Positions 1-12,219 of a stretch of 64,000 nucleotides of DNA are shown in pieces. A program made the position numbers and the translations under genes. Within the stretch, counting starts at the first letter, position 1, and the number at the start of each line of letters is the position of its first letter. Origin of the DNA: Alopecurus myosuroides (taxonomy: Eukaryota; Streptophyta; Magnoliopsida; Poales; Poaceae). The stretch covers positions 240,050,187-240,114,186 of the forward strand of contig CM054058.1 of NCBI GenBank assembly GCA_028641055.1, read 5' to 3'. The notes beneath the pieces were generated by a model that saw nothing but the letters and a program-made list of their open reading frames with translations, was not told the DNA's origin and searched no databases.

Positions 1-2
1 TT

Positions 3-890
3 ACCTCGAGGCAAATTCAGAGAAGATCCAAGGGCTATACAATCTTCAGAGATGTGCTGCACATAAGAAGTCCTACTGGTGTACTGCAGCGCTGTGTAGA
101 GCCAGAAGAGGGAGAAGAAATATTGGTGGAGATACACCAAGGAGAATGCGGGCACCACGCCTCTTCTCGGGCTCTGGTCAACAAGGCTTTTCGGCATGGC
201 TTCTTTTGGCTCACTGCCTTGAAGCAAGCTGAAGATATCGTGAGAAAGTGCAATGGCTGCCAAAGGTTTGCAAGTAAGATTCATATGCCAGCTTCCGAGT
301 TGAAGACCATTCCCATTACTTGGCCATTTGCTGTTTGGTGCTTGGATATGGTGGGTCCTTTCAAGCCGGCTAGAGGCAACATGACTCACATTCTGTTCAT
401 GGTGGACAAGTTCACGAAGTGGATCGAGGTAAAACCTATTCGGAAGTGTGATGGAGCCACTGCTGTGAGTTTCCTAAAGGATGTGATCCTGAGGTATGGC
501 TACCCGCATAGTATTATCACGGATAATGGCACAAACTTTGCTGAAGGCAGGTTTGCGAGGTTCTGTAGAGATAAGCGCATTCGGCTAGATGTTGCATCAG
601 TTGCGCATCCCGCCTCCAATGGGCAAGTGGAAAGAGCAAATGGCATGGTGCTATCAGGCATAAAGCCAAGGCTGATTGAGCCGCTGCTGAAAACACTTGG
701 GTGTTGGCTAGACGAGTTGCCAGCGGTGTTGTGGAGTCTAAGGACTACCCCTAATCGGTCAACCGGCTTCACGCCATTCTTTCTGGTTTATGGAGCTGAG
801 GTCGTGTTGCCTACTGACCTAGAGCATGACTCGCCCCGTGTAACGCTCTACACGGAGGCAGAGGCTAGAGAAGCTCGAGAAAATGACGTT
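3..890 (+). pseudogene. int: G1 integrase, zinc-binding and catalytic core (interrupted by S1)
   Basis: The frame is open from base 3, the window edge, so this is the middle of a polyprotein and has no start codon here. It holds the HHCC zinc-binding region (HQGECGHH ... CNGC near residues 45-90) and a retroviral-type integrase core with all three acidic residues: D in CLDMVGPF, D in ITDNGTNF, E in NGQVERANG. The frame breaks at 890, where S1 begins inside the target duplication ACGTT. The C-terminal part lies at 11894-12219. Integrase would insert the element cDNA into the chromosome. Without S1 the frame reads straight across the target site, so the gene was probably intact here when S1 landed. 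Confidence 0.9.
886..890. repeat. Target site duplication of S1, left copy (ACGTT)
   Basis: ACGTT directly precedes the TG end of S1 and is repeated directly after its CA end at 11894-11898. A 5-bp duplication is normal for LTR retrotransposon integration. It also fixes the exact ends of S1. Confidence 0.95.
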
Positions 891-1333
891 TGAACGGACA
901 ACGACGTCGCCTAGAGGGGGGGTGAATAGGCGATTAAAACTTTTCCGGTTAATGCTTACTAAATGCGGAAATAAACTAGGTGTTTAAATTAACAAGCATA
1001 CAACCTAAATATTCTAGGGTAAACTAGATGAACAAACAACTTATGCTAAGCAAGACAAGTAACAAGGTGATAGCAAGATATATAACTTCAAGCTCGAAGG
1101 CTATCACAATGTAAATTGCATAAGTAAAAAGCTCGGGTATAGAAATAACCGAGGCACACGGAGACGAAGATGTATTCCCGAGTTCCTCCCACAAAGGGGA
1201 GTACGTCTCGTTGGAGGGGTGTGAGCTCACCACGAAGGCCTACTCAACGCCACAAAGGCCTCACCCTATTCTCCGATGAACCCCGCCACAAAGGCCTAGT
1301 TCACCTTCCACTATTGGCAACCTTCAAACCCGA

Positions 1334-1435
1334 GGCACGCATCCACAACTCAATTGGAGGCTCTCGGTGTCACCACAATCTTGGGGCACGCATCCACAAC
1401 TCAATTGGAGGCTCCCAAGAACACCACAAGTCGTC
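1334..1435. repeat. Internal direct repeat in the S LTR (about 51-bp period)
   Basis: Two adjacent copies of about 51 bp share a block that starts GGCACGCATCCACAACTC and continues through GGAGGCTC. The same pair is present in the other three S LTRs. It lies downstream of the promoter in element orientation, so it would fall in the R/U5 leader region. Confidence 0.8.
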
Positions 1436-1847
1436 TAGGGTCCAAGACCCAAGAGTAACAAGCTCACAAACTTTCAACTTCCACGAATCCTCGTGGAGAG
1501 AGCAAACCGATGCAACCGATGCAAATGGCAAGAGCACAAGTGCTCAAATCCTTCACTCTCAAATTCCAACAAAGCAACAAATGCTTATGGGGGAATAAGA
1601 GAGGAAGAACAATGGAGGAGAAACACCAAGAACTCCAAGATCAAGATCTACTAAGTTTCCCTCACTAAGAAGGAAGATGGATTGGTGGAAATGTAGACCA
1701 AGATCTCCTCTCTCTTTTCCCTCAAAGATATGCAAGAATCATGGAAGGAATTGAGAGAGGGGCAAGCTTTCCAAGGTCAACAATGGTGGGGGAGAGAGGA
1801 TATTTCGTGCTTAGAAGACTTGGGGACCAATGGGGAAGAAAGCCCCC

Positions 1848-2026
1848 TTAAATAGGTCCCCACAAGAACTAGCCGTTGTGCAGGAATTTTGGGACCGGAA
1901 TATCCGGTCCGAAGTGAATAATCCGGTTCAAATAATCCGTTCACTCCAGTGCGAAAACTGGTCTGAAATCCGTCGAAACCGGAATATCCGGTATGCCCCG
2001 AAAAATCCGGTTTCCAATAATCCGGT
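1848..2026 (-). promoter_or_regulatory. S1 left LTR promoter region: TATA-like box and CCGG palindromes
   Basis: A TATA-like TATTTAA (- strand) lies at 1848-1854. Directly upstream in element orientation (1892-2026) there are six ATCCGG motifs (one changed by a base loss near 1950) and dyads such as GGACCGGAATATCCGGTCC (1892-1910). Short CCGG palindromes in the LTR are a reported Sirevirus feature. A role as a transcription factor array is inference. Confidence 0.6.
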
Positions 2027-3485
2027 TCATGTCAGTACCGAAAAATGGCTCAACTAGAAACTTCATAACTTTTGCGTCCGGACTCCGTTTTTGATGATCT
2101 TTGGCTCGTTGAGTTCGTAATGAAAAACTCTACAAGATCATGCAGAGAAAAATCACTGCCCAACAATGGAAACTAAAACCAAATGTAGAAAGGTTTAACC
2201 TCTCTAAAAGGAACAACCGGTAAAACTTCCAACACGAAAACTCACATAACTTTTGCGAATGAATTCCGAATTAGGTGAGTCCAAATGCATTGGAAAGATA
2301 ACAACAAGGAGTATCCAAATAAAAGGTGAAAATATTGATACCTCAAAGTATGGAGAAGTTACCACACATGGAAGGTGTGGGAACATTCTCAAAGACGAAC
2401 GGAATATTTTCACCACCGAAAACGCAACAAAGTTTTCTTACGAAATCCGTTTTCGAGAAACCAAGGCTTGTCATGAAGATCACGACAAGCACTAAAACCC
2501 AAAGGAGACAAAAGCCAAATAAGAACCAAGAAAGATGATATGCAAAGTATGCAAAGGTTTGAGCTCTCCATAACGATTCGATCGAGTTACTCACTTGAGA
2601 GCCCCTCTTGATAGTACGACTATCTATCCTATAACCCGGTCTCCCAAAGACACCAGACCGTAAAATAGAAAACCTATCAAGATTATACCTTTGCCTTGAG
2701 CATTCCACTTGAGCTAGATGATGACGATCTTGACTCTCTCAAGTTGGATCTTCTTTCTTGATTGCGCTTGCTAGCACAAACTCCGCTTGATGAAGACTTG
2801 CAAGTTGCTCCCCCCAAACACCATTATGGGAGAGACTAGCTCCCCCATACACCATTATGGGAGAGACCCTTCGGCAAATCTTCACAAGGGCCACAATCTC
2901 CAAAAGGGTGGCAAGCATCAAGCATAGGATATCTTCTAGATGCTTCACTTGAGCTTCCACGTCAAGCTAGATGACAAACACCGCTTGACGACGACATAGA
3001 CCATGGGCTATATGAAATCTTCCTTTTGGTACATGCCCATGGAAAGATACCTAAACCACACATAGAGATGCGACACACACATATCATGGGTTAGTTCACA
3101 ATGCTAATTTTACAATTGCTTACCATACCATGAGATACACAATCCCACTTGGTACAACTTGTAGCTTTGTGTGTTGATCGCTTGCTTGATCAACCTTGTA
3201 TCTTTGCTTCTCACTTATAAAGATGATGTCTTGAAGATTACAATGAAAGATCACCTAATCCTTTTCTTCAAGACATACTAGCAATAAGATCAACTCAAAC
3301 CATGACCATTCTTCATATAAATCCTTGAAAGTAACAATGGCCATCAAGGAAGCTAATAGAGTTCAACACATGAACTCCATTATTTCCTATGGACAAGATC
3401 TACAAAGATAACTCAATGCAAACATTAGTCCATAAGGATTGTCATTAATTACCAAAACCACATATGGGGGAACCATGCGCTTTCA

Positions 3486-3501
3486 ATCTCCCCCATTTTG
3501 G
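3486..3501 (-). promoter_or_regulatory. S1 polypurine tract
   Basis: On the - strand AAAATGGGGGAGAT abuts the 3' LTR. This is the expected primer site for plus-strand DNA synthesis. Confidence 0.85.
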
Positions 3502-6500
3502 TAATTGATGACAATCCCTTTTTACGAGGGTTTATATGATGAATAAAGCAAACATGCTTAACAAGAGCAAGGATGCAATAGCATGGAAAGGAAAATGCTT
3601 AAGAACGAAACTAAAGCATAAACCAAATTCCCTTAAACCCTCTAAACTTCTCCCCCATTGGCATCCATTGCCGAAATGGGCAAAAAGATTAGAAGGCCAA
3701 TATAGTAAGAGCTCCCCCATAGTGTATGCATTCCTCATGATATGAGTGAAAACAAGTGCATATCTCCATATATGAATAGATGGAGGGAGATCAAACTATA
3801 TTGAGGATCCAAAGATTTACAAGAAAAATCAAATTGAAGGATACTTTCACAAAGAAGCAACCATACAAAGGATCCGAAAAACCGATTGACCAAAATCAAT
3901 ATTTTGATAAGATCAACCAAGTGTTCTAGAAAATCAAGAGGGAACTCCCCAAGGTACATGCACAATGTTAGATTTGAATTACTATATATTGTGCACAACA
4001 TGGAATCATCACTCCCTTATAGATAATTTTGAACACAAACAAGTGCAAGCGAATAGATTGGAAAAGAAGCAAAGCAACTTGCAAACAAACAAAAGTTGAG
4101 CAATGAAGATCAAGAAGTGACAAAAAGACTTACTCAACCGAAATAGATGCGTGTGACAAGGAAAAACATTTTTTAGGAGACTAATAGGATGATATAATCA
4201 TCAACATAGTCTTTCAATATAAGAGGCACATAGTGCGTATCATGTCTTTCCCATACACACAAACCATCAAAAGAAAAAACACATAGGTCCACAAGCTTTA
4301 TTAAGATGCAAAAGGAATACCAAAAGAAAAGCAAAGCTTGTGCCTTTTAGGAGCCACCAAGGAATATAAAGCAATAAAAAGTGGTCACTAAAGAAATAGA
4401 ATACCAATTAAAGATGTAACTATTATCGTGTGTATAAATTTCTAAGTGGACAACAATCACAAAGATATATATCCACAAAGAAACATGCACACACAAAATA
4501 GGTACAAAGGTGAAGAACATGATATCCAAGAGAGGTTCATTAATATACCAATAAGATTTTTGCTTGAAAGAAAAGCACTAAGCTTAGTTTAATCTTAAGG
4601 GGATATAGATGAACACACAAAACTCATCAAAGCATCACAAATATCACAAGGGAAAAGTGATAGTTGGAATGCTTCGATAAAGGTAACGCATATCACAAAA
4701 GATTCAAATGGTTTTTGAGAATTTATCAATATTGCATATGAGATACTTCAAGAAGAAGTTGCTAGATTAAACTACTTGGGATTGGTGAATCATGGAAATG
4801 ATTATAAATATCCCCTTAGTATGTAATCATCCCGGTTACTCATAGTTGCAATAAAGATGCTTTTGAGAAGACATTTGCAAGAACCAAATGAAATTGCAAC
4901 AAGGGAAATCATGCCAAGAAGCAACCTACACAAGGTTGAAATCTAGAAATGTATGCATGAGATAGATACTTGTTACCGAGACGACATTGGTGATGAAGAG
5001 GATGCGAGTTTGATAATCATCGAAGCTTGACTCCTATAATACCATGGTGAGAACACCTTCCTTATGAATGGAGCAAGCAACCAATGTATCTCCATTGTAC
5101 CTAAAACAAAATTCAAGTACAAAATGGTACCCAAACTCATTGGGTCTGAAGTAGTTAGAACAACTACAATACATAGGACAAACTCCAAATAAATATGTGC
5201 ATATTAATATGAATTTGAATATCATGCACATCTTAGCCTTTTAGGATTTGATGGAGTTTATCCTATATATTGGATCAACGAAAGTAAGCATGCCAAAAGA
5301 TATACATAGTAAATATGCATGCACAAAACTTTCAAGAACCAAAACAAGATACAAATTGGACAAAGAACTAATTAAACCAAGAAGCCACTCACAAGAGTGA
5401 AAAGAAAGAGAATTGTCCAAAATATATCAAGACCCAAATCAACACATGATTGAGGAAACCAACATAGAGAGGATACCAAAAAAGACATAAAAGAGTGAAC
5501 AAACCCTCTACACTTTTCATGATAGCACACAAAGTACCAAGACGAAAAGTGTTTGTCTTCCAAAGAGACAAGTCATTGGGATAACAAACAAATTTAAAGA
5601 CAACAAGTGTTCAAACGCATATAGGATAGTTCTTCCAATAATAGTGCATTATTTATGATCTTGCATTTGAATACAAAATGCACACAATGGAATCATTACT
5701 CTCCATATATATTATTCAAACACTAGTCATGTTTAAATAAAACCAATTAGATGCAATACCAATTTAAAGAATGGTGATCTACTCGTTGTAGGATCGCTTC
5801 CCCAAGAATAGTGCAACCCAAAGAAGTATGACTTTGAACACAAGTGCACAAGTATGGGATCATTGCTTTTCCTAACTCAAGAAAGCATAAAACAAATTTT
5901 GAGTAGAGCAAGGAAGACACAAAGGAGTTTGAACCAAACAAAAACCTTGGCAAGAAACAAGGCAATATTAGAGCAATGGTCAAAGTAAATATGATCAATA
6001 AACTTACCACAAATTATTATAACTTGTCAAAGACAAGAGATGTATGGAGATATTTCTCGGTGGTAGATTTGTTCACAATCATATTCACAAAACATAAGCA
6101 TGTGAAAAAAGATAGGAATAAGAAAACATGCTTAGATAGAGATTCTTGAAGGCTTCAAATAAAACTCGAAAAAGCAAGGCAACAAGAAACTCTCTTACAA
6201 ACAAGATACCAAAGAAGAGAGACACAAGATATTTTAAGTAAATATGGAACTTGTTTGAGCAACATGCCACTTAGGAACAAGATAACTAACAATATCAACT
6301 CTAGGTGGCAATACCTCAAATGTTCACATTTTCTAGGCTTGTAATATGCACATAGCTTATTACTCCCCCATAATGTGATGATCCATTGAAATCAAAGAGA
6401 GGCAAAAATAAATCCAACTAGAGAAAATTAATGGACATTAGAATTGAAATTCTCATGAGAAAGACATACCACATAGAGACTAGATAATATTGATATATCA

Positions 6501-6932
6501 ACACTAAGTGGTATTCCTCATGTACACACATTTTAGGATAGTAAAGTGCAACGCATATTACTCCCCCAAAATGGGATAGTCCATTAATCTCTCAAAGAGC
6601 CAACTAAGATAAGCAATAAAAGCAATGAAGGCTCAACACAAAGAACACAAGTACATGGAGTGCAAACCAACAAACATAACTAGATTACTCAAGACAGGTA
6701 ACTAGGAAGCACTACATATACAAACACATGCTAGAAACAAAACTAACATATGCAAGGGAGCAAGCAAATTTCAATGGATATAGAATTAAATACAAGTTAC
6801 CGCTTGGAGGAACATTGGGTAAGAGATATATATAATCCAAGTGACTTGGCATGAGGACATAAAAATGATGAAGATCCCTTAATTCTTCATAAAATAACCA
6901 AGTCTCCAATGCCCTCCAACTCCACCTATTGA
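3486..6932 (-). other. S1 non-coding interior between gag and 3' LTR
   Basis: About 3.4 kb of AT-rich sequence with no ORF that I recognise as pol on either strand. The short ORFs present (60-88 codons) look like chance. CTCCCCCA motifs (polypurine tract on the - strand) occur near 3489, 3651, 3712, 6362 and 6561, so at least four lie away from the LTR edge. Confidence 0.75.
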
Positions 6933-9242
6933 TCAAGTTTGAGCTTGTTGGTCCCCAACCAAGTTGGGTCCTAAGAGGTTAGCCACAATAGGTTTGGCAA
7001 CCCAAATGGTTCTTTTCTTGACACCACTTGGAGTACCAACATACTTGGCAAACACATTGCCCACATTATCCTTCCTAATAGAATAAACATCATCAACAAT
7101 GATAGGGTTGGATAATGTACCATTAGTGCATGAAGAAGCAAAGTGTCCCTTCTTGCGACAAAGGTAGCAACATCGACTCTTTTCTTTCTTCTCAATAGGC
7201 TTCTCAACAAGAGGAGCATTGGATTGAGTCTTCTTAGGAGGTGGCCGTTGTTCAACTCGTGGTTGAGCATGAGATTGAACAAGAGGCCTCTTCCCTAGTT
7301 TCTTCTCACTAAGAGGCTTCTGCTTCAAAGGGCAAGATCTAACATGGTGCCCTTCAATCTTGCACTTGAAGCAAATAATCTTGGCCGAATCTTTGACTTG
7401 TTCTTGGCCCTTCTTCTTGTCAATAATGGACTTGTTCTTGAGATTGGAGTTGAATCCAAGTCCACTCTTGTCATTGGGAAGTCTTCGCACTCTCAACATC
7501 TTGTCAAGTGTGGAACTCCCTTCATGACACTTTTCCAAGTCTTTCTTCAAAGAAGTGACTTGGGCCTTGAGCTCTTTAATTTACTCTACATGGTTAGACT
7601 CAACACAAGAGCTAGAGGAAGTAGATACTTCATTGTTAGAGCAACAAGGCAAGGAAAGCAATTCATCACAAGATGTAGAAACATTATGGGAGGATGAATT
7701 ACTAATACGAGCACAAGTCAATATAGCATTATTAGAAGATATTGTGCTAGTAACCACATGAGGCTCACAAGATGTTACCTTTGTAGTGATAGCCTCAAGA
7801 GCTAATTTTAGCTTGGTATGAGATTCTAGAAGATCCTCATGAGAGCTAGATAGCTTTTCATGACTTTCTTCCAATTTCCCATACTTGCTAGTCATTAGCT
7901 CAAGTTGAGCCCTTAGCTCAACATTCTCCTTCAAAATAGATGCTTCACAAGATGTGGAGTTAGTAGCACAAGCATCAATTGAAATAGAAGAAGATAACTT
8001 GGCAAGCTCATTATTTAACCTAGAGTTTTCTTCAATTAGATTAGCATTGCCAACAACAAATTCAACCTTTTCATTTTTAAGCACTTTATATTTAGCATGG
8101 GTATGGTCACGTGCTTTAGTGAGATAGGCTATTTGTTCATTATAGAGCTCCTCAATAGATTCAAGTTTCTCCTCAAGAGTAACTCGGAGCTCATACTCTT
8201 CCTCAAGAGACATAGTGAGGGATGCCTTTTCATTGGCATCACTTCTTTCAATCTCACCTTTCTTTTCAATGATTTTAGCGCTATAAATAGCAAAAGCCAA
8301 TATTTCACTAAAAGGAGTGATAGCTTTACTACCTTTAGGGAGATCAAGAAGAACCAACTCACCCTTCTCCATTAAAGAGTCTTCGTCCTCATACTCTCCA
8401 TAAAATATATCCTCATCCTCATCATCACAAGATGTAGTGGGTTCCAAAGGTGGTGATACCTTTGAATCCCTAGCCATAAGGCACATATGAGAAATGGATG
8501 GCGATGATGAAGATATACTAGAAGAGCCATTAAGGTCCATGTCTTGTTCCACAAAAAAGTGGGATTCCTCTACATTGTTAGCCACACAAGTACTAGAGGA
8601 AATGGAAGCATTATTTTCATGAAAACAAGACATAGGAAGCATATCATCATGAGATTTAGTTAAACAACTATTACATGATATGCAAGGACTATCAACACTA
8701 GCATGTATGGAATTTTGAGTGCTAGAAGATATTAAGTCCAAAGATAGATCATTGCAATGGGATAGAGATGAAGTATAGTCAATAGCAAATTCACTATTCA
8801 CAATGCAATTTCTATCACCACTCGCCATATCATTACCTTGTGACAAATCACATGTTGGTGGAGTGGAGAAAGATGTGAACTCATCACGGCCGGAAGTGGA
8901 TGGAGAACAATCATCCTCAATAATATTGGACACATCATATATATCTTGAAGTTTTGTCCATAGCTCATGAGCGTTCCGAAAAGGCTTGATTGATTCAATG
9001 ACTACATCGCTCAAAAAGCACAAGAGACCATTAGATACAAGAGTATCGAGATAAGAGTTTTCCTTATCCTCTAAAGATAAATCTTGAGAATCCTTTGGAG
9101 GAGGAAAATCCATATCTACAATTCTCTTAACATACTTTGGACCCATGTCCGTAAGAAATTTAAGAATGCGAATTTTCCAAACATCAAAGTTTCTACCATA
9201 GAATATAAAAGCGGGATCATGTTCTATTTCTCTAAACGACAT
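6933..9242 (-). pseudogene. gag: S1 gag, full length with one in-frame stop
   Basis: The ORF starts with ATG at 9242, just 41 bp inside the primer site, and would encode about 769 aa. Order: a copia-type gag N-terminus (FYGRNFDVWKIRILKFL near residue 14, then an HELWTKL motif), a Ser-rich low-complexity stretch (residues 115-270), an acidic patch, a long coiled coil (about 330-480), a basic linker, two CCHC zinc knuckles (CFKCKIEGHHVRSC and CYLCRKKGHFASSC), and a C-terminal WVAKP motif like the gag/pol border of Sireviruses. A TAA stop at 7581-7583 replaces the Glu codon present in both S2 copies, so it is a late private mutation. Gag would form the particle and bind RNA. The reading frame simply ends at 6933 where pol would be expected. 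Confidence 0.9.
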
Positions 9243-9282
9243 CGTACTCTCTAGGATGTAAAGCCTAATAAAGAGAGATGAG

Positions 9283-9294
9283 GCTCTGATACCA
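9283..9294 (-). promoter_or_regulatory. S1 primer binding site (tRNA-Met type)
   Basis: The - strand reads TGGTATCAGAGC two bases after the 5' LTR end. This is the usual plant initiator-tRNA-Met primer site and fixes the element's orientation. Confidence 0.95.
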
Positions 9295-9296
9295 AT

Positions 9297-11893
9297 TGAA
9301 CGGACAACGACGTCGCCTAGAGGGGGGGGTGAATAGGCGATTAAAACTTTTCCGGTTAATGCTTACTAAATGCGGAAATAAACTAGGTGTTTAAATTAAC
9401 AAGCATACAACCTAAATATTCTAGGGTAAACTAGATGAACAAACAACTTATGCTAAGCAAGACAAGTAACAAGGTGATAGCAAGATATATAACTTCAAGC
9501 TCGAAGGCTATCACAATGTAAATTGCATAAGTAAAAAGCTCGGGTATAGAAATAACCGAGGCACACGGAGACGAAGATGTATTCCCGAGTTCCTCCCACA
9601 AAGGGGAGTACGTCTCGTTGGAGGGGTGTGAGCTCACCACGAAGGCCTACTCAACGCCACAAAAGCCTCACCCTATTCTCCGATGAACCCCGCCACAAAG
9701 GCCTAGTTCACCTTCCACTATTGGCAACCTTCAAACCCGAGGCACGCATCCACAACTCAATTGGAGGCTCTCGGTGTCACCACAATCTTGGGGCACGCAT
9801 CCACAACTCAATTGGAGGCTCCCAAGAACACCACAAGTCGTCTAGGGTCCAAGACCCAAGAGTAACAAGCTCACAAACTTTCAACTTCCACGAATCCTCG
9901 TGGAGAGAGCAAACCGATGCAACCGATGCAAATGGCAAGAGCACAAGTGCTCAAATCCTTCACTCTCAAATTCCAACAAAGCAACAAATGCTTATGGGGG
10001 AATAAGAGAGGAAGAACAATGGAGGAGAAACACCAAGAACTCCAAGATCAAGATCTACTAAGTTTCCCTCACTAAGAACGAAGATGGATTGGTGGAAATG
10101 TAGACCAAGATCTCCTCTCTCTTTTCCCTCAAAGATATGCAAGAATCATGGAAGGAATTGAGAGAGGGGCAAGCTTTCCAAGGTCAACAATGGTGGGGGA
10201 GAGAGAGGATATTTCGTGCTTAGAAGACTTGGGGACCAATGGGGAAGAAAGCCCCCTTAAATAGGTCCCCACAAGAACTAGCCGTTGTGCAGGAATTTTG
10301 GGACCGGAATATCCGGTCCGAAGTGAATAATCCGGTTCAAATAATCCGGTTCACTCCAGTGCGAAAACTGGTCTGAAATCCGTCGAAACCGGAATATCCG
10401 GTATGCCCCGAAAAATCCGGTTTCCAATAATCCGGTTCATGTCAGTACCGAAAAATGGCTCAACTAGAAACTTCATAACTTTTGCGTCCGGACTCCGTTT
10501 TTGATGATCTTTGGCTCGTTGAGTTCGTAATGAAAAACTCTACAAGATCATGCAGAGAAAAATCACTGCCCAACAATGTAAACTAAAACCAAATGTAGAA
10601 AGGTTTAACCTCTCTAAAAGGAACAACCGGTAAAACTTCCAACACGAAAACTCACATAACTTTTGCGAATGAATTCCGAATTAGGTGAGTCCAAATGCAT
10701 TGGAAAGATAACAACAAGGAGTATCCAAATAATAGGTGAAAATATTGATACCTCAAAGTATGGAGAAGTTACCACACATGGAAGGTGTGGGAACATTCTC
10801 AAAGACGAACGGAATATTTTCACCACCGAAAACGCAACAAAGTTTTCTTACGAAATCCGTTTTCGAGAAACCAAGGCTTGTCATGAAGATCACGACAAGC
10901 ACTAAAACCCAAAGGAGACAAAAGCCAAATAAGAACCAAGAAAGATGATATGCAAAGTATGCAAAGGTTTGAGCTCTCCATAACGATTCGATCGAGTTAC
11001 TCACTTGAGAGCCCCTCTTGATAGTACGACTATCTATCCTATAACCCGGTCTCCCAAAGACACCAGACCGGTAAAATAGAAAACCTATCAAGATTATACC
11101 TTTGCCTTGAGCATTCCACTTGAGCTAGATGATGACGATCTTGACTCTCTCAAGTTGGATCTTCTTTCTTGATTGCGCTTGCTAGCACAAACTCCGCTTG
11201 ATGAAGACTTGCAAGTTGCTCCCCCAAACACCATTATGGGAGAGACTAGCTCCCCCATACACCATTATGGGAGAGACCCTTCGGCAAATCTTCACAAGGC
11301 CACAATCTCCAAAAGGGTGGCAAGCATCAAGCATAGGATATCTTCTAGATGCTTCACTTGAGCTTCCACGTCAAGCTAGATGACAAACACCGCTTGACGA
11401 CGACATAGACCATGGGCTATATGAAATCTTCCTTTTGGTACATGCCCATGGAAAGATACCTAACCACACATAGAGATGCGACACACACATATCATGGGTT
11501 AGTTCACAATGCTAATTTGACAATTGCTTACCATACCATGAGATACACAATCCCACTTGGTACAACTTGTAGCTTTGTGTGTTGATCGCTTGCTTGATCA
11601 ACCTTGTATCTTTGCTTCTCACTTATAAAGATGATGTCTTGAAGATGACAATGAAAGATCACCTAATCCTTTTCTTCAAGACATACTAGCAATAAGATCA
11701 ACTCAAACCATGACCATTCTTCATATAAATCCTTGAAAGTAACAATGGCCATCAAGGAAGCTAATAGAGTTCAACACATGAACTCCATTATTTCCTATGG
11801 ACAAGATCTACAAAGATAACTCAATGCAAACATTAGTCCATAAGGATTGTCATTAATTACCAAAACCACATATGGGGGAACCATGCGCTTTCA
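9297..11893 (-). repeat. S1 5' LTR (right copy)
   Basis: 2,597 bp and the partner of 891-3485. Private changes against the other three copies include an extra GA near 10200, ATGTAAAC near 10578 and AATAATAGG near 10730. The 5' LTR should hold the active promoter of S1. Confidence 0.95.
10257..10436 (-). promoter_or_regulatory. S1 5' LTR promoter: TATA-like box and CCGG palindrome cluster
   Basis: TATTTAA on the - strand at 10257-10263. The cluster at 10301-10436 holds six ATCCGG motifs and two longer dyads (10301-10319 and about 10388-10402). The palindromes begin about 40 bp upstream of the TATA-like box in the direction of transcription. Confidence 0.65.
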
Positions 11894-11898
11894 ACGTT
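11894..11898. repeat. Target site duplication of S1, right copy (ACGTT)
   Basis: Matches 886-890. The G1 integrase frame resumes here. Confidence 0.95.
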
Positions 11899-12219
11899 GA
11901 CCTGCTGGAAGAAGCCAGAGAGCTAACTCTGTCACGTTCAGCTGTTTACCAGCAAAACTTGAGGCGTTATCACAGCCGGAAAGTGAACCCAAGGGTTTTC
12001 CGAGAAGGAGACATGGTGCTTAGGCTTGTGCAACGCACTGCCGGGATGCACAAGCTATCTCCTCCGTGGGAAGGGCCTTTCATTGTGAGCAAGGCTCTAC
12101 ACAATGATGCCTATTACCTTGTTGACGCACAGCCATCCCAGAAGAACAGGCCGGATAGAGCAGGAGAAGAATCCAAGCGCCCTTGGAATGTAGCTCTACT
12201 CCGCCGTTTTCATTCGTGA
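11894..12219 (+). pseudogene. int: G1 integrase C-terminal domain
   Basis: This continues the integrase split by S1, starting with residues DLLEEARELTLSR and ending at the TGA codon at 12217-12219. It holds the GPY/F-type module seen in gypsy integrases (LSPPWEGPFIVSK), which follows the core domain and helps bind DNA. The N-terminal part is 11 kb to the left. The apparent ATG at 11872 lies inside the S1 LTR and is not the real start. An identical fragment occurs at 36002-36327. Confidence 0.9.

Larger units (their letters stand above)
891..3485 (-). repeat. S1 3' LTR (left copy)
   Basis: 2,595 bp, starting TGAACGG and ending CTTTCA on the + strand. It is nearly identical to 9297-11893, 25002-27595 and 33408-36001. 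It carries five single-base homopolymer differences not shared by the other three copies (near 1950, 2670, 2810, 2890 and 3050). Confidence 0.95.
891..11893 (-). mobile_element. S1: complete Sirevirus-like, gag-only copia LTR element
   Basis: An 11,003-bp element with two LTRs (891-3485 and 9297-11893), TG...CA ends and the target duplication ACGTT. It is read on the - strand: a primer site matching the initiator tRNA-Met type lies at 9283-9294, gag follows (9242-6933), then about 3.4 kb without pol, then a polypurine tract against the left LTR. The copia-type gag with CCHC knuckles, the long LTRs with CCGG palindromes near the promoter, and several polypurine-tract copies fit the Sirevirus lineage. 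I found no protease, integrase, RT or RNase H, so it would need enzymes from an autonomous relative. The match to Sirevirus is by remembered hallmarks, not by search. Confidence 0.85.

Noticed and set aside
1170..1598. A 142-codon + strand ORF present in all four S LTRs
   Set aside because: It is antisense to S, has no recognisable motif, and its conservation is explained by the recent origin of all four LTR copies.
3486..6932. Possible pol remnants of S
   Set aside because: No integrase, RT or RNase H motif in any frame; only short ORFs of AT-rich sequence.
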